NCBI GenBank assembly: GCA_934432725.1 | Contig: CAKRZE010000007.1 | Coordinates: 1 to 64,000 of the forward strand | DNA: 64,000 nt | Reading direction: 5' to 3' | DNA from: an uncultured Eubacteriales bacterium | GTDB taxonomy: Bacteria; Bacillota; Clostridia; Oscillospirales; CAG-272 | Shown here: positions 42,992 to 51,677 of the stretch, piece by piece | How positions within the stretch are numbered: position 1 is the stretch's first letter | Layout: each line of letters begins with the position of its first letter | Made by a program: the position numbers and the translations under genes | Notes under the pieces: generated by a model | Told to the model about the DNA's origin: nothing | The model's database searches: none | The model's input: the letters and a program-made list of their open reading frames with translations, nothing else

Positions 42992-44011
42992 TCACTGCCC
43001 GGTGCCAAGAAGCGCGGGCGCTGCGCGGAAGACTGCCCCCAGGACCTTTTCCTCCGCTTCTTCGGGGGATTTTGCGGAAAGCTCCGCACCGGCAGCGCGG
43101 ATATGTCCGCCTCCGCCGAAGGCTGCGCAGATTTCGTTGGCTGCCACGCCCTCGCCTGTCCGGACGGACAGCTTGAAGCGGAAGGGGTCCTGCTCGTTCT
43201 GCCGGATGAAAATGCCGACCTCCACGCCGCGTATTTCGCGCGGCAGAGAGGCGAGCTCTCCGAGGTCCTCCTCGCACAGGCGGTTTTCCGTCCGGTCCGC
43301 ATTGGTTAAGTTGATCAAAGCGATCCTGCCGCCCGCCTTCTCATGCAGAAGCGCATATGCCGTCCGGACGGCACGGACCTCTCCCGGGCTTCTGCTTTCA
43401 AACAGCAGATGGCATACGGAGGCTGCGTCTGCGCCCCGTTCCATAAGGTCGGCGGCGATCCGGAGCGTCCGGGCTGTCGTATTGCTGTAGCGGAAGCCTC
43501 CGGTGTCCGATACGAGGGCGCCGTACAGTGCGCGGAGCGTCTCCTGCGGTATCCGGACACCGGTTTCCTTTTCCAGAAGCAGGCAGAGCTCATAAACGAT
43601 TTCTCCGCACGCCGCGGCGTCCGCATCTGTATAGCGCAGGCTGCCGAAGGGGTCCCCCATGATGTGATGGTCGATCTTTATGCCGATCTTTCCCTCTGTT
43701 TCTTCGCGGAGCGCACCGAGCATGGAGGGAGCTGCGACATCGATTGCGGCAATCAGCTCCGGCTCTTGATCCTGCCGCCCGTCAAACGGAAGCCCTCCCG
43801 CCAGAAACGAGAGCCGCTCCGGCATCGGATCGGCACACCGCACCGACACCCGGCAGGAGGAGCATGCCTCCAGCATGAACTTCAGTCCGAATGCGGAGCC
43901 GACGGTGTCCCCGTCCGGACGGCGGTGGCAGAGCAGGAGAATGCGCTCCGCACCGGTCAGCGCCCGGACAAGCTGCTCCGGCGCCGCGTTGTTGAAATAT
44001 GGCTGTTCCAT
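42992..44011 (-). CDS. nrnA: DHH family bifunctional oligoribonuclease/PAP phosphatase (NrnA-like)
   Basis: A 339-residue DHH-DHHA1 protein. Metal-binding motifs: LLCHRRPDGDTVGSA (H29, D33, D35), AIDVAAP, KIDHHIMGDPFG (the DHH), LVSDTGGFRY; the C-terminal DHHA1 domain has the substrate loop FGGGGHIRAAGAEL. NrnA degrades very short RNAs and dephosphorylates pAp. It follows rbfA (195 bp gap), as in the conserved Firmicutes order infB-rbfA-nrnA-truB. The ribosome site is AAGGAAAGGA. Confidence 0.93.
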   Translation of the reverse strand: MEQPYFNNAAPEQLVRALTGAERILLLCHRRPDGDTVGSAFGLKFMLEACSSCRVSVRCADPMPERLSFLAGGLPFDGRQDQEPELIAAIDVAAPSMLGALREETEGKIGIKIDHHIMGDPFGSLRYTDADAAACGEIVYELCLLLEKETGVRIPQETLRALYGALVSDTGGFRYSNTTARTLRIAADLMERGADAASVCHLLFESRSPGEVRAVRTAYALLHEKAGGRIALINLTNADRTENRLCEEDLGELASLPREIRGVEVGIFIRQNEQDPFRFKLSVRTGEGVAANEICAAFGGGGHIRAAGAELSAKSPEEAEEKVLGAVFRAAPALLGTGQ

Positions 44012-44206
44012 GATGAAACGGTATCCTTTCCTTGATGTGCCGCAGGCTGCGGCGCTTTTTGCATTCCGGAGCGGGATCGCTGCCTGCGGTGCCCTGCGCT
44101 CCGGGGGTATCCGTCAGAGGCTCTGCCGGATCGGGCGCGGTCAGTTCCGGAGAATTGCCGCCGGAAGGGAGGCTGCCGTCTTCCGGACTGCTTCTTCCGG
44201 GGAGGC

Positions 44207-44584
44207 TTACTCCTTCTGCCCGGGCTTTTCGCCTTCGCCGGTCAGACCGACGGAGCGCAGAAGCTCGTTGATGTGCGCGCCCTGCTGAAGGGAGGTGTCA
44301 TAGACAAATGTCAGCTCCGGGGTGATCCGCATGTTCATCTGCTTTGCGATGCAGGAGCGGATATAGCCGGAGGCGCTCTTCAGTCCGTCGCGCACGTCCT
44401 TTTCGGTGTATTTCTTGCTCAGGAACGAGTAGTAGATTTTCGCGTACTTTAAATCCGGTGAGCAGCTTGCTGCCGTGATGCTGACGAAGGCGGAGGATAC
44501 GCGCGGGTCCTTTACGGTGCGCAGGATTGCGGAAACCTCGCGTACCAACTCTTCGTTGATTCTGTCTTTTCTGTAGCCTGCCAT
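44207..44584 (-). CDS. rbfA: 30S ribosome-binding factor RbfA
   Basis: A 125-residue KH-domain protein needed for 16S rRNA 5'-end maturation and growth in the cold. It begins MAGYRKDRINEELVREVSAIL, followed by VKDPRVSSAFVSITAASCSPDLKYAKIYYSFL and the helix after YIRSCIAKQMNMRITPELTFVYD. The start at 44584 is set by family homology; the frame is open further upstream. GAAAGGA is 33 nt upstream with a 7-bp hairpin between. The gene is not preceded by infB or nusA here, so the usual operon is broken at this point. Confidence 0.95.
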   Translation of the reverse strand: MAGYRKDRINEELVREVSAILRTVKDPRVSSAFVSITAASCSPDLKYAKIYYSFLSKKYTEKDVRDGLKSASGYIRSCIAKQMNMRITPELTFVYDTSLQQGAHINELLRSVGLTGEGEKPGQKE

Positions 44585-44624
44585 ATGGTTGATTCCGCTT
44601 CGCAGGGCGAAGCATTGTCCTTTC
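44584..44624 (-). promoter_or_regulatory. folded leader of rbfA
   Basis: On the minus strand: GAAAGGA (44624-44618), CAAT, the perfect hairpin GCTTCGC-CCT-GCGAAGC (44613-44597), 12 nt, and ATG 44584. This is the cleanest example of the recurring leader layout. Confidence 0.6.
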
Positions 44625-44830
44625 GTATTGATTTTTTGATTTTTCAGATATGATTTTGTCCGGCGCCGGCTGCTGCCGGCTGTGTCTGAGACCGGAAGGG
44701 GGGCGTGTGATGCCGCAGGCGAAAAAGTGTGCCTGCACGGACATGTTTGCGAAGCCGTCAATCGCGCAGCCGCACTTGGAGCGCGGACACGGCGCGCAGC
44801 GGCGGGATTTTACCACTCCGGGAAAAGCTC

Positions 44831-44999
44831 TGCGCAGCAAGGCTTTCTGTGTGTATTTTATCACAAGCAAAAATGCGTGCTTGCACAGGCATTTTTGCGC
44901 CGTCCATCAAGGAACACATGCGCCTTTGGCGCATCAGGCGGGACGGAGGTCCCGGCAAAGACTTGCGCAGCAAGGCTTTCTGTATGTATTATATCACAA
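44831..44999 (-). promoter_or_regulatory. duplicated extended -10 promoters upstream of rbfA
   Basis: A 36-bp block is repeated at 44831-44866 and 44964-44999 with two differences. Read on the minus strand each copy holds an extended -10: TGATAAAAT (ending at 44855) and TGATATAAT (ending at 44988), followed by the same AGAAAGCCTTGCTGCGCA. Neither has a good -35. A third, degenerate copy of the neighbouring sequence lies near 44715-44750. Confidence 0.5.
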
Positions 45000-45035
45000 A
45001 AGTGAAAACATTAAAAGAACTATTTCGCAAAACCA

Positions 45036-45064
45036 TTGAAAAAAAACAGATATTCCTGTATAAT
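45036..45064 (+). promoter_or_regulatory. promoter of the SbcD-like gene
   Basis: TTGAAA (45036-45041), a 17-bp spacer, TATAAT (45059-45064). Confidence 0.8.
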
Positions 45065-45157
45065 GTAAAAAAAGAGCGGCTGCATGCAGACCTGTCCTCC
45101 GCTCTCTGCAAAAAAGGAGAAAACGCTCCTGCTCCGGCGGGGGCTGTGCTTTCGGAT

Positions 45158-46291
45158 ATGCTGAAATTTCTTCACTGCGCCGATCTGCATCTGGACAGTC
45201 CTTTCCGGACCGGCAATCCGGGAACCTCCGCTGTCCGGCGGAATGAGCTGCGCGGCGTCTTTTCTTCCATGATGCTGTATGCAAGGACCAACGGCATAAG
45301 GCTCATGCTGATGGCGGGCGATCTGTTCGATACCGAATTTGTGACAAAGGAGACAGTGGAGCTGCTGCTGCATGAATTCTCCTCCTTTCCCTCCTGTAAA
45401 TTTGTCATTTCTCCGGGGAACCACGATCCGTATACGCCGAACAGCGTGTATGCCCGCATCCGTTTCCCGTCCAATGTCTATATTTTCGGCTCGGAGGAGC
45501 CTTCTGTTTTCCGCTTTGACGACCTGGGAGCCGATGTGTACGGTTATGCATTTACATCGCCGTCGCTTGCATCGTTTCCGCTTGCGGCGCGCCGCCCCGA
45601 CCGTCCGGACCGGATCAATCTGGTCTGCGCACACGGGGATATCCTGTCACCGGAATCCCGCTCCTGTCCGATTCCGCCGGGATGGTTCCGCTCCTGCGGC
45701 TTTGACTATGCGGCGCTCGGGCATGTACACAATTCGGACGGGATTCAAAGATCGGGGGATACTTACTACGGCTATTCCGGCTGCCTGGAGGGAAGAGACT
45801 TCGGGGAGACCGGCTATAAGGGCGCGATTGAGGTCGAGGCATCCAAAACCGACGGGACGTTTTTTGCCAGGTGCCGCGGAATCCGGTTTTCAAGGCGCCG
45901 GTATGAAACGGCATCGCTTGACCTGACCGGCGTGACCGACCGGTATGATGCGGAGAATCGGGTGAGGGCGCTGCTCGGAGAGAAAAAGTTCGGCTCCGAC
46001 ACATCGCTGCGGCTGACTCTGACGGGAAGCGTCCCGGCTGATTTTCCGGCACCGGGTGAATGGCTTGCCGCCTGCGGGGAAGGACTGTACGCCCTGACGC
46101 TTGCGGACCAAACGCTTCCTCTCCTGAACCGGGAGGCTCTGGAGGAGGATCAGACGATCATCGGTGCGTTTTACCGGAGGCTTTTGCCGAAGCTTGAGAA
46201 CGGAACACCGGAGGAGAAGCGCCTTGCTGCAGAGGCGCTGCGCGCGGGGCTGACGGCGCTGCGCGGAGGGGACCTTGAGACCGACCGGTAA
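45158..46291 (+). CDS. Mre11/SbcD/YhaO-type DNA repair exonuclease
   Basis: A 377-residue calcineurin-like phosphoesterase. All metal-binding motifs of Mre11 are present: CADLHLDSPF, MAGDLFD, ISPGNHDPY, VCAHGDI and ALGHVHNSD. In this family the nuclease works with an SbcC/YhaN ATPase to open DNA hairpins and process double-strand breaks. No such partner follows in the window; the next gene is a small membrane protein. I took ATG 45158 (MLKFLHCADLHLDS) by homology. AAAGGAG lies about 40 nt upstream, again with GC-rich pairing sequence in between. Confidence 0.88.
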   Translation: MLKFLHCADLHLDSPFRTGNPGTSAVRRNELRGVFSSMMLYARTNGIRLMLMAGDLFDTEFVTKETVELLLHEFSSFPSCKFVISPGNHDPYTPNSVYARIRFPSNVYIFGSEEPSVFRFDDLGADVYGYAFTSPSLASFPLAARRPDRPDRINLVCAHGDILSPESRSCPIPPGWFRSCGFDYAALGHVHNSDGIQRSGDTYYGYSGCLEGRDFGETGYKGAIEVEASKTDGTFFARCRGIRFSRRRYETASLDLTGVTDRYDAENRVRALLGEKKFGSDTSLRLTLTGSVPADFPAPGEWLAACGEGLYALTLADQTLPLLNREALEEDQTIIGAFYRRLLPKLENGTPEEKRLAAEALRAGLTALRGGDLETDR

Positions 46292-46557
46292 GCTGCCGGG
46301 ATTGATAAAACGCCGCCTGACCCGACCGGTAAGCCGCCGGGACCGATCAAATGCCGGGACCGGACTGCCCGACCGGGAAACGGGGCGGCGCGGTCTCCGG
46401 ATGCGCTGCCCGGGCGCAAAAACACAGCTGCGGCGGGAGAAATGCTCCTGCACAGGACTGTTTTCGTGAATGCTCTCTGCCGATACGGCGGGAAAGCGGT
46501 GTGCGGCGCGGTCCCGATGCTGCGGCGGGAGATCATATCAGAAAGGAAATCCGATCC

Positions 46558-46995
46558 ATGAAGCATTATGACAGAAAATCATCCGAAAAAGCAGGCAGGG
46601 AAGCCGCAGACCAGCTGAAGACCGCGTGGAAACGGTTTAACTGGAGGCTCGCGCTGCGGGTTCTTGTCTGGACTGCCGCCGCGATCGGGGTATACCAGCT
46701 CTGCAATGCGCTGCATCTGATGATTCACGCCTATCTGTATCCGATTGCGGTCGGCATTCTGGCGGGAGCCTATGTTCTGTTAAACGGCGGCTTTTCCCGC
46801 AGAGAGCCGCTTCCGGAGGAGGACGCGCTGCCTGCGGACTGGGATGGAGCAAGAAAGGCAAAATATCTTGAAAAGCTGAAAAAGCGGCGGAAAACGGCGA
46901 AAAAGCTTTTGATTCCGCTGTTTGCGCTCATGGCTGCGGTCTTTCTGGATGTGATCATCCTCTCCGTTCAGGACGGCAGCTATGATATTTTCTGA
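46558..46995 (+). CDS. hypothetical membrane protein
   Basis: A 145-residue protein with a charged N-terminal helix (residues 1-30), two adjoining membrane segments (LALRVLVWTAAAIGVYQLC and YLYPIAVGILAGAYVLL), a basic/acidic cytoplasmic loop (EEDALPADWDGARKAKYLEKLKKRRKTAKK) and a third membrane helix (LLIPLFALMAAVFLDVIIL). I do not recognise a family. The start at 46558 has AGAAAGGAAA about 9 nt upstream, which supports a real gene. It lies between the nuclease gene and walJ, with about 265 bp on either side. Confidence 0.7.
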   Translation: MKHYDRKSSEKAGREAADQLKTAWKRFNWRLALRVLVWTAAAIGVYQLCNALHLMIHAYLYPIAVGILAGAYVLLNGGFSRREPLPEEDALPADWDGARKAKYLEKLKKRRKTAKKLLIPLFALMAAVFLDVIILSVQDGSYDIF

Positions 46996-47260
46996 TGCGC
47001 CGGAGAACGCTGCCCGTGCGGGGCAGTGAGGACCCGGCTGCCGTTGCCGTTCATCCGCCTTCCGCCGCCCTTTAACCGGGGCTGTGCCGGAACTGCGCTG
47101 CGGAACGGGATGCTTCGTTCCGAACGGCTTAAGGGGCAGGCACCGTGACCTGCAATGAATCCGAAAGGGTGACCTTTCACAACTATTTAACCCATTCCGG
47201 CATACGTGCGCACGGCATTCGGCTGCGCGGACCGGAATTCGTTTCGGAAAGGATTTTTGA

Positions 47261-48145
47261 ATGAACCGCAGTAAGCTTTCGGTGTACAGTCTGTTTTCCG
47301 GGTCGGGCGGAAACTGTACCTATATTTCCTGCCACGGCGTCGGTATCCTGATCGATGCCGGTGCCAGCGTGGCTGCAATCAGCAGGGAGCTCGGCAAGCT
47401 CGGCACGGATTTCAATCATATCAGCGCCGTTTTTATTACGCATGAGCATACCGATCACATCAGGGGCATTTCCTCCATCGCCAAAAAATTCGGTATTCCG
47501 ATCCATTTTACCGAGCCTTCCGCGCGGAAGCTTCATACGGTGGAGCCGCTGACCTCCTGCATCACGGTGCATCCTTTGCTGTATTCCGAAAATGTGCCGT
47601 ATCTGACCGTGCGGTCGTTTGTTCTTCCGCATGACAGCGCAGCCTGCGTCGGCTACCGCGTGACCGGCGCCGACGGGGATTCCTGTGCGGTGGCGACAGA
47701 CCTGGGCACCGTGACAAAAAGGGTTCTGGAGGAGCTGGTGGGCTGCCGCAATGTGATTCTGGAATGCAATCATGACACGGAAATGCTGGCGAACAACCAG
47801 ACCTATCCCCGCCCGCTCAAGAAGCGTATCCAGTCCGTGCACGGGCATCTGTCCAACGATGAATGCGCCGCCTGTGTGGCATATCTTGCCGAGAACGGCA
47901 CAGAGAATGTCATGCTTGCGCACATCAGTGCGGAGAACAATACGCCGCAGATGGCGCTGGACGCCGTGACCGGAAGGCTGACTGCTCCGATCCGGGTTGT
48001 GGCTGCAAAGCCGGACGGCTATGTGATGCTGACCGGCGAGGAGAGTGCGGATCCGGATGAGGTGCGGCAGACATCGGGCGCAGCGTCCGAGGGCTCGGAG
48101 CCCGGGGAGCCGGCTGCGGAGGAGGATTGCCTTGCTGTCCGTTGA
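47261..48145 (+). CDS. walJ: MBL-fold metallohydrolase, WalJ/YycJ-like
   Basis: A 294-residue metallo-beta-lactamase-fold protein. The metal-binding THEHTDHIRG, LPHDSAACVGY, ATDLGTVTKRV and ECNHDTEML motifs match the YycJ/WalJ group, a probable exonuclease linked with the WalRK system and rlmH in Firmicutes. Start ATG 47261 with GGAAAGGAT 8 nt upstream. The last 40 residues (EESADPDEVRQ...) are acidic and disordered. Its end overlaps rlmH by 14 bp. The walRK genes themselves are not in the window. Confidence 0.88.
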   Translation: MNRSKLSVYSLFSGSGGNCTYISCHGVGILIDAGASVAAISRELGKLGTDFNHISAVFITHEHTDHIRGISSIAKKFGIPIHFTEPSARKLHTVEPLTSCITVHPLLYSENVPYLTVRSFVLPHDSAACVGYRVTGADGDSCAVATDLGTVTKRVLEELVGCRNVILECNHDTEMLANNQTYPRPLKKRIQSVHGHLSNDECAACVAYLAENGTENVMLAHISAENNTPQMALDAVTGRLTAPIRVVAAKPDGYVMLTGEESADPDEVRQTSGAASEGSEPGEPAAEEDCLAVR

Positions 48146-48554
48146 AATTTACTGTGTCGGTACGCTGAATGAGCAGTATCTCCGGGACGCCATGGCGGAA
48201 TACGCCAAGAGGCTCTCCGCGTTCTGCCGGTTCGGCGTCCGCGAGGTGAGGGAGGAGCAGCTTCTTTCCTCTCTTCCGCCAAAGGCATATAAGATCGCAC
48301 TCTGCATTGAGGGGACCCAGCGCTCCTCCGAGGAGCTGGCAGAGCTTATGGATGCACTGCCCTCCCGGGGTATTTCCTCGGTAATCTTTATCATCGGAGG
48401 CTCTGACGGGCTTGCCGCAGAGGTCAAGAGCGCCTGCGACCTGCGCCTGTCCTTTTCCCGGATGACATTTCCGCATCAGCTGATGCGCGTGATCCTCGCA
48501 GAGCAGATCTACCGGGCATTTACGATCATCAACCACGGGAAATACCATAAGTAA
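48132..48554 (+). CDS. rlmH: 23S rRNA pseudouridine1915-N3 methyltransferase RlmH
   Basis: A 140-residue SPOUT-class methyltransferase acting on position 1915 of 23S rRNA in 70S ribosomes. ALCIEGTQRSSEELAELMD, IFIIGGSDGLAAEV, LSFSRMTFPHQLMRVILAEQIYRAF and the invariant C terminus YHK are present. The start is a TTG at 48132 (MLSVEIYCVG), 5 nt after GGAGGA, inside the end of walJ. It is shorter than the S. aureus protein (159) mainly in the middle. Confidence 0.93.
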   Translation: MLSVEIYCVGTLNEQYLRDAMAEYAKRLSAFCRFGVREVREEQLLSSLPPKAYKIALCIEGTQRSSEELAELMDALPSRGISSVIFIIGGSDGLAAEVKSACDLRLSFSRMTFPHQLMRVILAEQIYRAFTIINHGKYHK

Positions 48555-48807
48555 GCGCGAAAGGCGCTGCCGGGAGCACCGCCTGCGCAGCACATGGTCC
48601 GGCGCACAGCCCAAAACCGTGCTGCGGACGTGGAAAGCCTTCCTGCCTGCCTGTCCGGAGCCTGCCCGGACGGTTTCCGCCTCTGCCTTCCGCAATTGTC
48701 TGCCGCGCTTCCGCTGCGGCGCATCGGACGCTTTCGGAAACCGGGATGCCGGCGGACTCTTTGAGGCACATGTTACCCGTTTGAATCCAAGAGAAAGGAA
48801 CCTTGTC

Positions 48808-50934
48808 ATGCTTCACCTTCGAACTGTATTGCAGCGCTGTGCCGCTCTGCTTCTGACGCTGTCCGCGGTATGCGGCGTTGTTTTGTGGGATAAGGGCTAT
48901 TATGATATTGCCTTCATTCCGCGCGGAACACAGCAGCCTGACCAGACAGGAGAAGAAACCCGCCGTCCCAATCAGAACGGGGCGGACAGCTCCGGCGCGG
49001 GAGAAACCGGCGGAACACACCCGGTCAAGCCGGATGATTTCAGCTTTGCGGATGCCGGAGAGCTTCTGAACCGGGGAAGCACGCTGTATCAGGGAAAATA
49101 CGATGCGGGAATCTGCACGGCGGCACAGGTGCGGCTTTCGGGAAACCTGACCGGCATCGGAGTCTTCTCTGCGGAAACACTGACGGTCAGCCATACGGTC
49201 CGGGTGCAGACTGCCGGTCAGGGCGTTCAGCTTGAAACGCAGAATGCGCCGTGGAGCCGTCCGGCGATATTCCCGTACATGGGGTATCTGTTCACCTTTG
49301 ACGGAAACCGCCGCGGACTTTACCGCGCGGACGGCACGCTTCTTCGGGAGGATATGCCCAAGGTCGGCTTCCCCTACTGCCGGGACGGCGAGGACAGACC
49401 GGTCGTGGAGGTCGAGGGGGCGTATTATGCCGTCGGGGAGGACGGGACACTGACCCCTGTTTCCCTTGAAAAGGACGGCACCGGGCTGTATTTTGACTAT
49501 CCGGCATACTACGGCGCGGAGCTGGATGCTTCCCTGGTGCTGTATTCGGAGACGAAGCGTGTCTTTTACCGTTTGCCGGACGGTGCCGTGACGGACCGGC
49601 AGAAGTTTACGGAGAAGCAGAAGCAGCTGATCGAGGGGGGAATGACGCCGGAGGAGGCTTTGGCGTGGAGGGAGCCGGAGCAGCCTGAAACCGACGCGGA
49701 GGTCCCTGTGACAGAACCCGACCCGGAGCCGGTGACGGAACCGGATACCCAGCCGCCCGAACCGACCCCGGAGCCTTCTCCCGGGACCGGTACGGATGCT
49801 GTGCCCGAACCGGGCAGCGAGGAGAGTGCCGATACGGCTGCCGCGTATGCCGCCTCCGGCGCTGTGACGCCCGCGTTTTTGCCGGCGGGGGATGAGCCGG
49901 GCGAAGGGGACGGGGCGTCCGAAACGCCCGGAACCGATCCGGTTGAGACCGATCCCCCGGAAATCCCGGGAACCGACCCGGTCGAGACCGATCCTCCGGA
50001 AATTCCGGGAACCGATCCGGTTGAGACCGATCCTCCGGAAATCCCGGGAACCGATCCGGTTGAGACCGATCCTCCGGAAATTCCGGGAACCGACCCGACA
50101 GAGACCGATCCTCCGGAAATTCCGGAAACCGAGCCCGCAGGCACCGATGAACCGCAGCCCCCGGCTCCCCCCGCAAAGGAGCAGTACTATACCACCTCCG
50201 TGGAGACGCTGTGGGGATACCGGGATGCCGAGGGGAATGTCGTTCTGGAGGCGCAGTATTTCTTCGCTCATCCCTTCAACCGGAACGGGCTGGCTGCGGT
50301 CGGCATCTACAGTGAACAGCTGGAGACCGTTGTGCTGGTGTTCATCAACCGGCAGGGGACGGTGAAGATCAATGTTGCCGGACAGCAGATTTATCGCTCC
50401 GACCGGGATTACCGGCTGATGTACAACGGGTATTATCCGTCCGCGTCAAACGATTCGGATTCAATCGGGAGCTATTATTTTGACGACGGCTATGTCCGCG
50501 TCAGACGTGTGATGGTGGACTGCCGGAAAATATGGAATGCTTCCTATACCAAAACGGTGTACAGTGCTTCCTATGACGAGGATATCCTGCTTGATTCTGC
50601 CGGGAAGGAGTTTCCCATTCCGGACGGCTATACGCTCCGCGCGTATTCGGACGGGATCCTTCTGCTGGAGAAGGACGGGTACTTCGGCTATATGAGCAAC
50701 ACGGGCAAATGGATTGCACAGCCGGTTTATACCTATGCGGAGCCGTATCGGCAGGGCTTGGGCGTGATCGGCTATGCGGACGGGGTCCGTGGAATGCTGG
50801 ATACCGCCGGCGGACTGGTGATCCCCTTTGAATATACGTACGTTTCCTCCTGCTCGCGCGGTGTGATCACGGCGTACAGTGCCGAGGAGGGCTGGTCGCT
50901 GTTCAATCTGATGACGCTTCCGTCAGAAGGCTGA
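48808..50934 (+). CDS. WG-repeat surface protein with proline-rich linker
   Basis: A 708-residue protein. N-terminal hydrophobic anchor or signal (CAALLLTLSAVCGVVLW), then a Thr/Pro/Gly-rich linker, a beta-rich domain (about 85-260), an acidic Pro-rich region with five 13-residue repeats (374-438), and a C-terminal domain with WG-type repeats (TLWGYRDAEGNVVLEAQYFFAHPF; GYFGYMSNTGKWIAQPVYTYAEPY; DGVRGMLDTAGGLVIPFEYTYVS). WG repeats are usually extracellular, and their role is unknown. Start ATG 48808 after AGAGAAAGGAA. It lies between rlmH and thiN. Confidence 0.8.
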   Translation: MLHLRTVLQRCAALLLTLSAVCGVVLWDKGYYDIAFIPRGTQQPDQTGEETRRPNQNGADSSGAGETGGTHPVKPDDFSFADAGELLNRGSTLYQGKYDAGICTAAQVRLSGNLTGIGVFSAETLTVSHTVRVQTAGQGVQLETQNAPWSRPAIFPYMGYLFTFDGNRRGLYRADGTLLREDMPKVGFPYCRDGEDRPVVEVEGAYYAVGEDGTLTPVSLEKDGTGLYFDYPAYYGAELDASLVLYSETKRVFYRLPDGAVTDRQKFTEKQKQLIEGGMTPEEALAWREPEQPETDAEVPVTEPDPEPVTEPDTQPPEPTPEPSPGTGTDAVPEPGSEESADTAAAYAASGAVTPAFLPAGDEPGEGDGASETPGTDPVETDPPEIPGTDPVETDPPEIPGTDPVETDPPEIPGTDPVETDPPEIPGTDPTETDPPEIPETEPAGTDEPQPPAPPAKEQYYTTSVETLWGYRDAEGNVVLEAQYFFAHPFNRNGLAAVGIYSEQLETVVLVFINRQGTVKINVAGQQIYRSDRDYRLMYNGYYPSASNDSDSIGSYYFDDGYVRVRRVMVDCRKIWNASYTKTVYSASYDEDILLDSAGKEFPIPDGYTLRAYSDGILLLEKDGYFGYMSNTGKWIAQPVYTYAEPYRQGLGVIGYADGVRGMLDTAGGLVIPFEYTYVSSCSRGVITAYSAEEGWSLFNLMTLPSEG
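49927..50121 (+). repeat. five 39-bp in-frame tandem repeats
   Basis: Units of 39 bp starting at 49927, 49966, 50005, 50044 and 50083 encode PGTDPVETDPPEI; the last has T instead of V. A partial, diverged unit follows (PETEPAGTDEP). Acidic, proline-rich spacer in a surface protein. Confidence 0.95.
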
Positions 50935-51005
50935 GGCGTCAGCCGGAATTTCCGCTTTCCCGCAGACGATTCCGATTTTCATGCTTTTCGGAAGGAGCTT
51001 TCTTC

Positions 51006-51677
51006 ATGAATACCTGTTTTTCCGGGGCTTGCTTTATTTTCGGGGCAGGCGAATATGCCGCGGGAGAGGACGGGCTGCCGCGCCTTCCCGTGCTTCCCGC
51101 TGCTGCGGATACTGTAATTGCGGCAGATGCCGGACTGACGGCGGTGCGCAGGCTCGGCATAAAGCCGGGGCTGATCATCGGGGACTTTGATTCTCTCGGT
51201 ACGGTTCCCGCCGCCTGCGGGGACGAGGAGCTTTTGAGGCTGCCCGTCAAAAAGGACGATACCGATATGCTGGCTGCTCTGAAGGAGGGCATGAAGCGCG
51301 GCTGCACGACCTTCTTTCTGTACGGAGGAACGGGCGGCAGGCTTGACCATACGCTTGCCAACATCCAGTGCCTTTCATGGCTTGCCGCAAACGGGTGCAG
51401 AGGATATCTGTATGACGGGGCATATATGCTGACAGCCATACGGAACGGCTCCCTGCGTCTTCCGGAGGATCTTCCGTTTTCGCTCCGGCAGGGGACGCTG
51501 TCTCTTTTTGCGCAGGGAGGCGATGCGCACGGCGTGACGATTGCCGGGCTGACCTATACCCTGCGGGACGGCGCTCTGCTCCGGGACGTTCCGACCGGCG
51601 TCAGCAATGAGTATCGGGGCGGGGACGCCGTGATTTCGGTGCGGGACGGGACGCTTGTCGCCGTGCTTCCGGTCTGA
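51006..51677 (+). CDS. thiN: thiamine pyrophosphokinase
   Basis: A 223-residue enzyme making thiamine diphosphate from thiamine and ATP. Motifs: TVIAADAGLTAVRRLGIKPG, LIIGDFDSLG, LPVKKDDTDMLAALKEG (metal-binding) and FLYGGTGGRLDHTLANIQ; the C-terminal thiamine-binding beta domain ends with GVSNEYRGGDAVISV. The ribosome site GGAAGGAG lies about 9 nt before ATG 51006. It is 71 bp after the WG-repeat gene. In Firmicutes thiN often neighbours rsgA and rpe, not seen here. I see no TPP riboswitch. Confidence 0.92.
   Translation: MNTCFSGACFIFGAGEYAAGEDGLPRLPVLPAAADTVIAADAGLTAVRRLGIKPGLIIGDFDSLGTVPAACGDEELLRLPVKKDDTDMLAALKEGMKRGCTTFFLYGGTGGRLDHTLANIQCLSWLAANGCRGYLYDGAYMLTAIRNGSLRLPEDLPFSLRQGTLSLFAQGGDAHGVTIAGLTYTLRDGALLRDVPTGVSNEYRGGDAVISVRDGTLVAVLPV

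Larger units (their letters stand above)
44625..45157. other. divergent intergenic region rbfA / nuclease
   Basis: Holds the duplicated minus-strand promoter block (44831-44999) and the plus-strand promoter of the nuclease gene (45036-45064). No gene is seen. Confidence 0.5.

Noticed and set aside
48529..50271. 580-codon antisense frame with repeated RNFRRIGL units
   Set aside because: The repeats are only the reverse reading of the 39-bp repeats in the WG-repeat gene, whose sense frame has a signal and recognisable domains.
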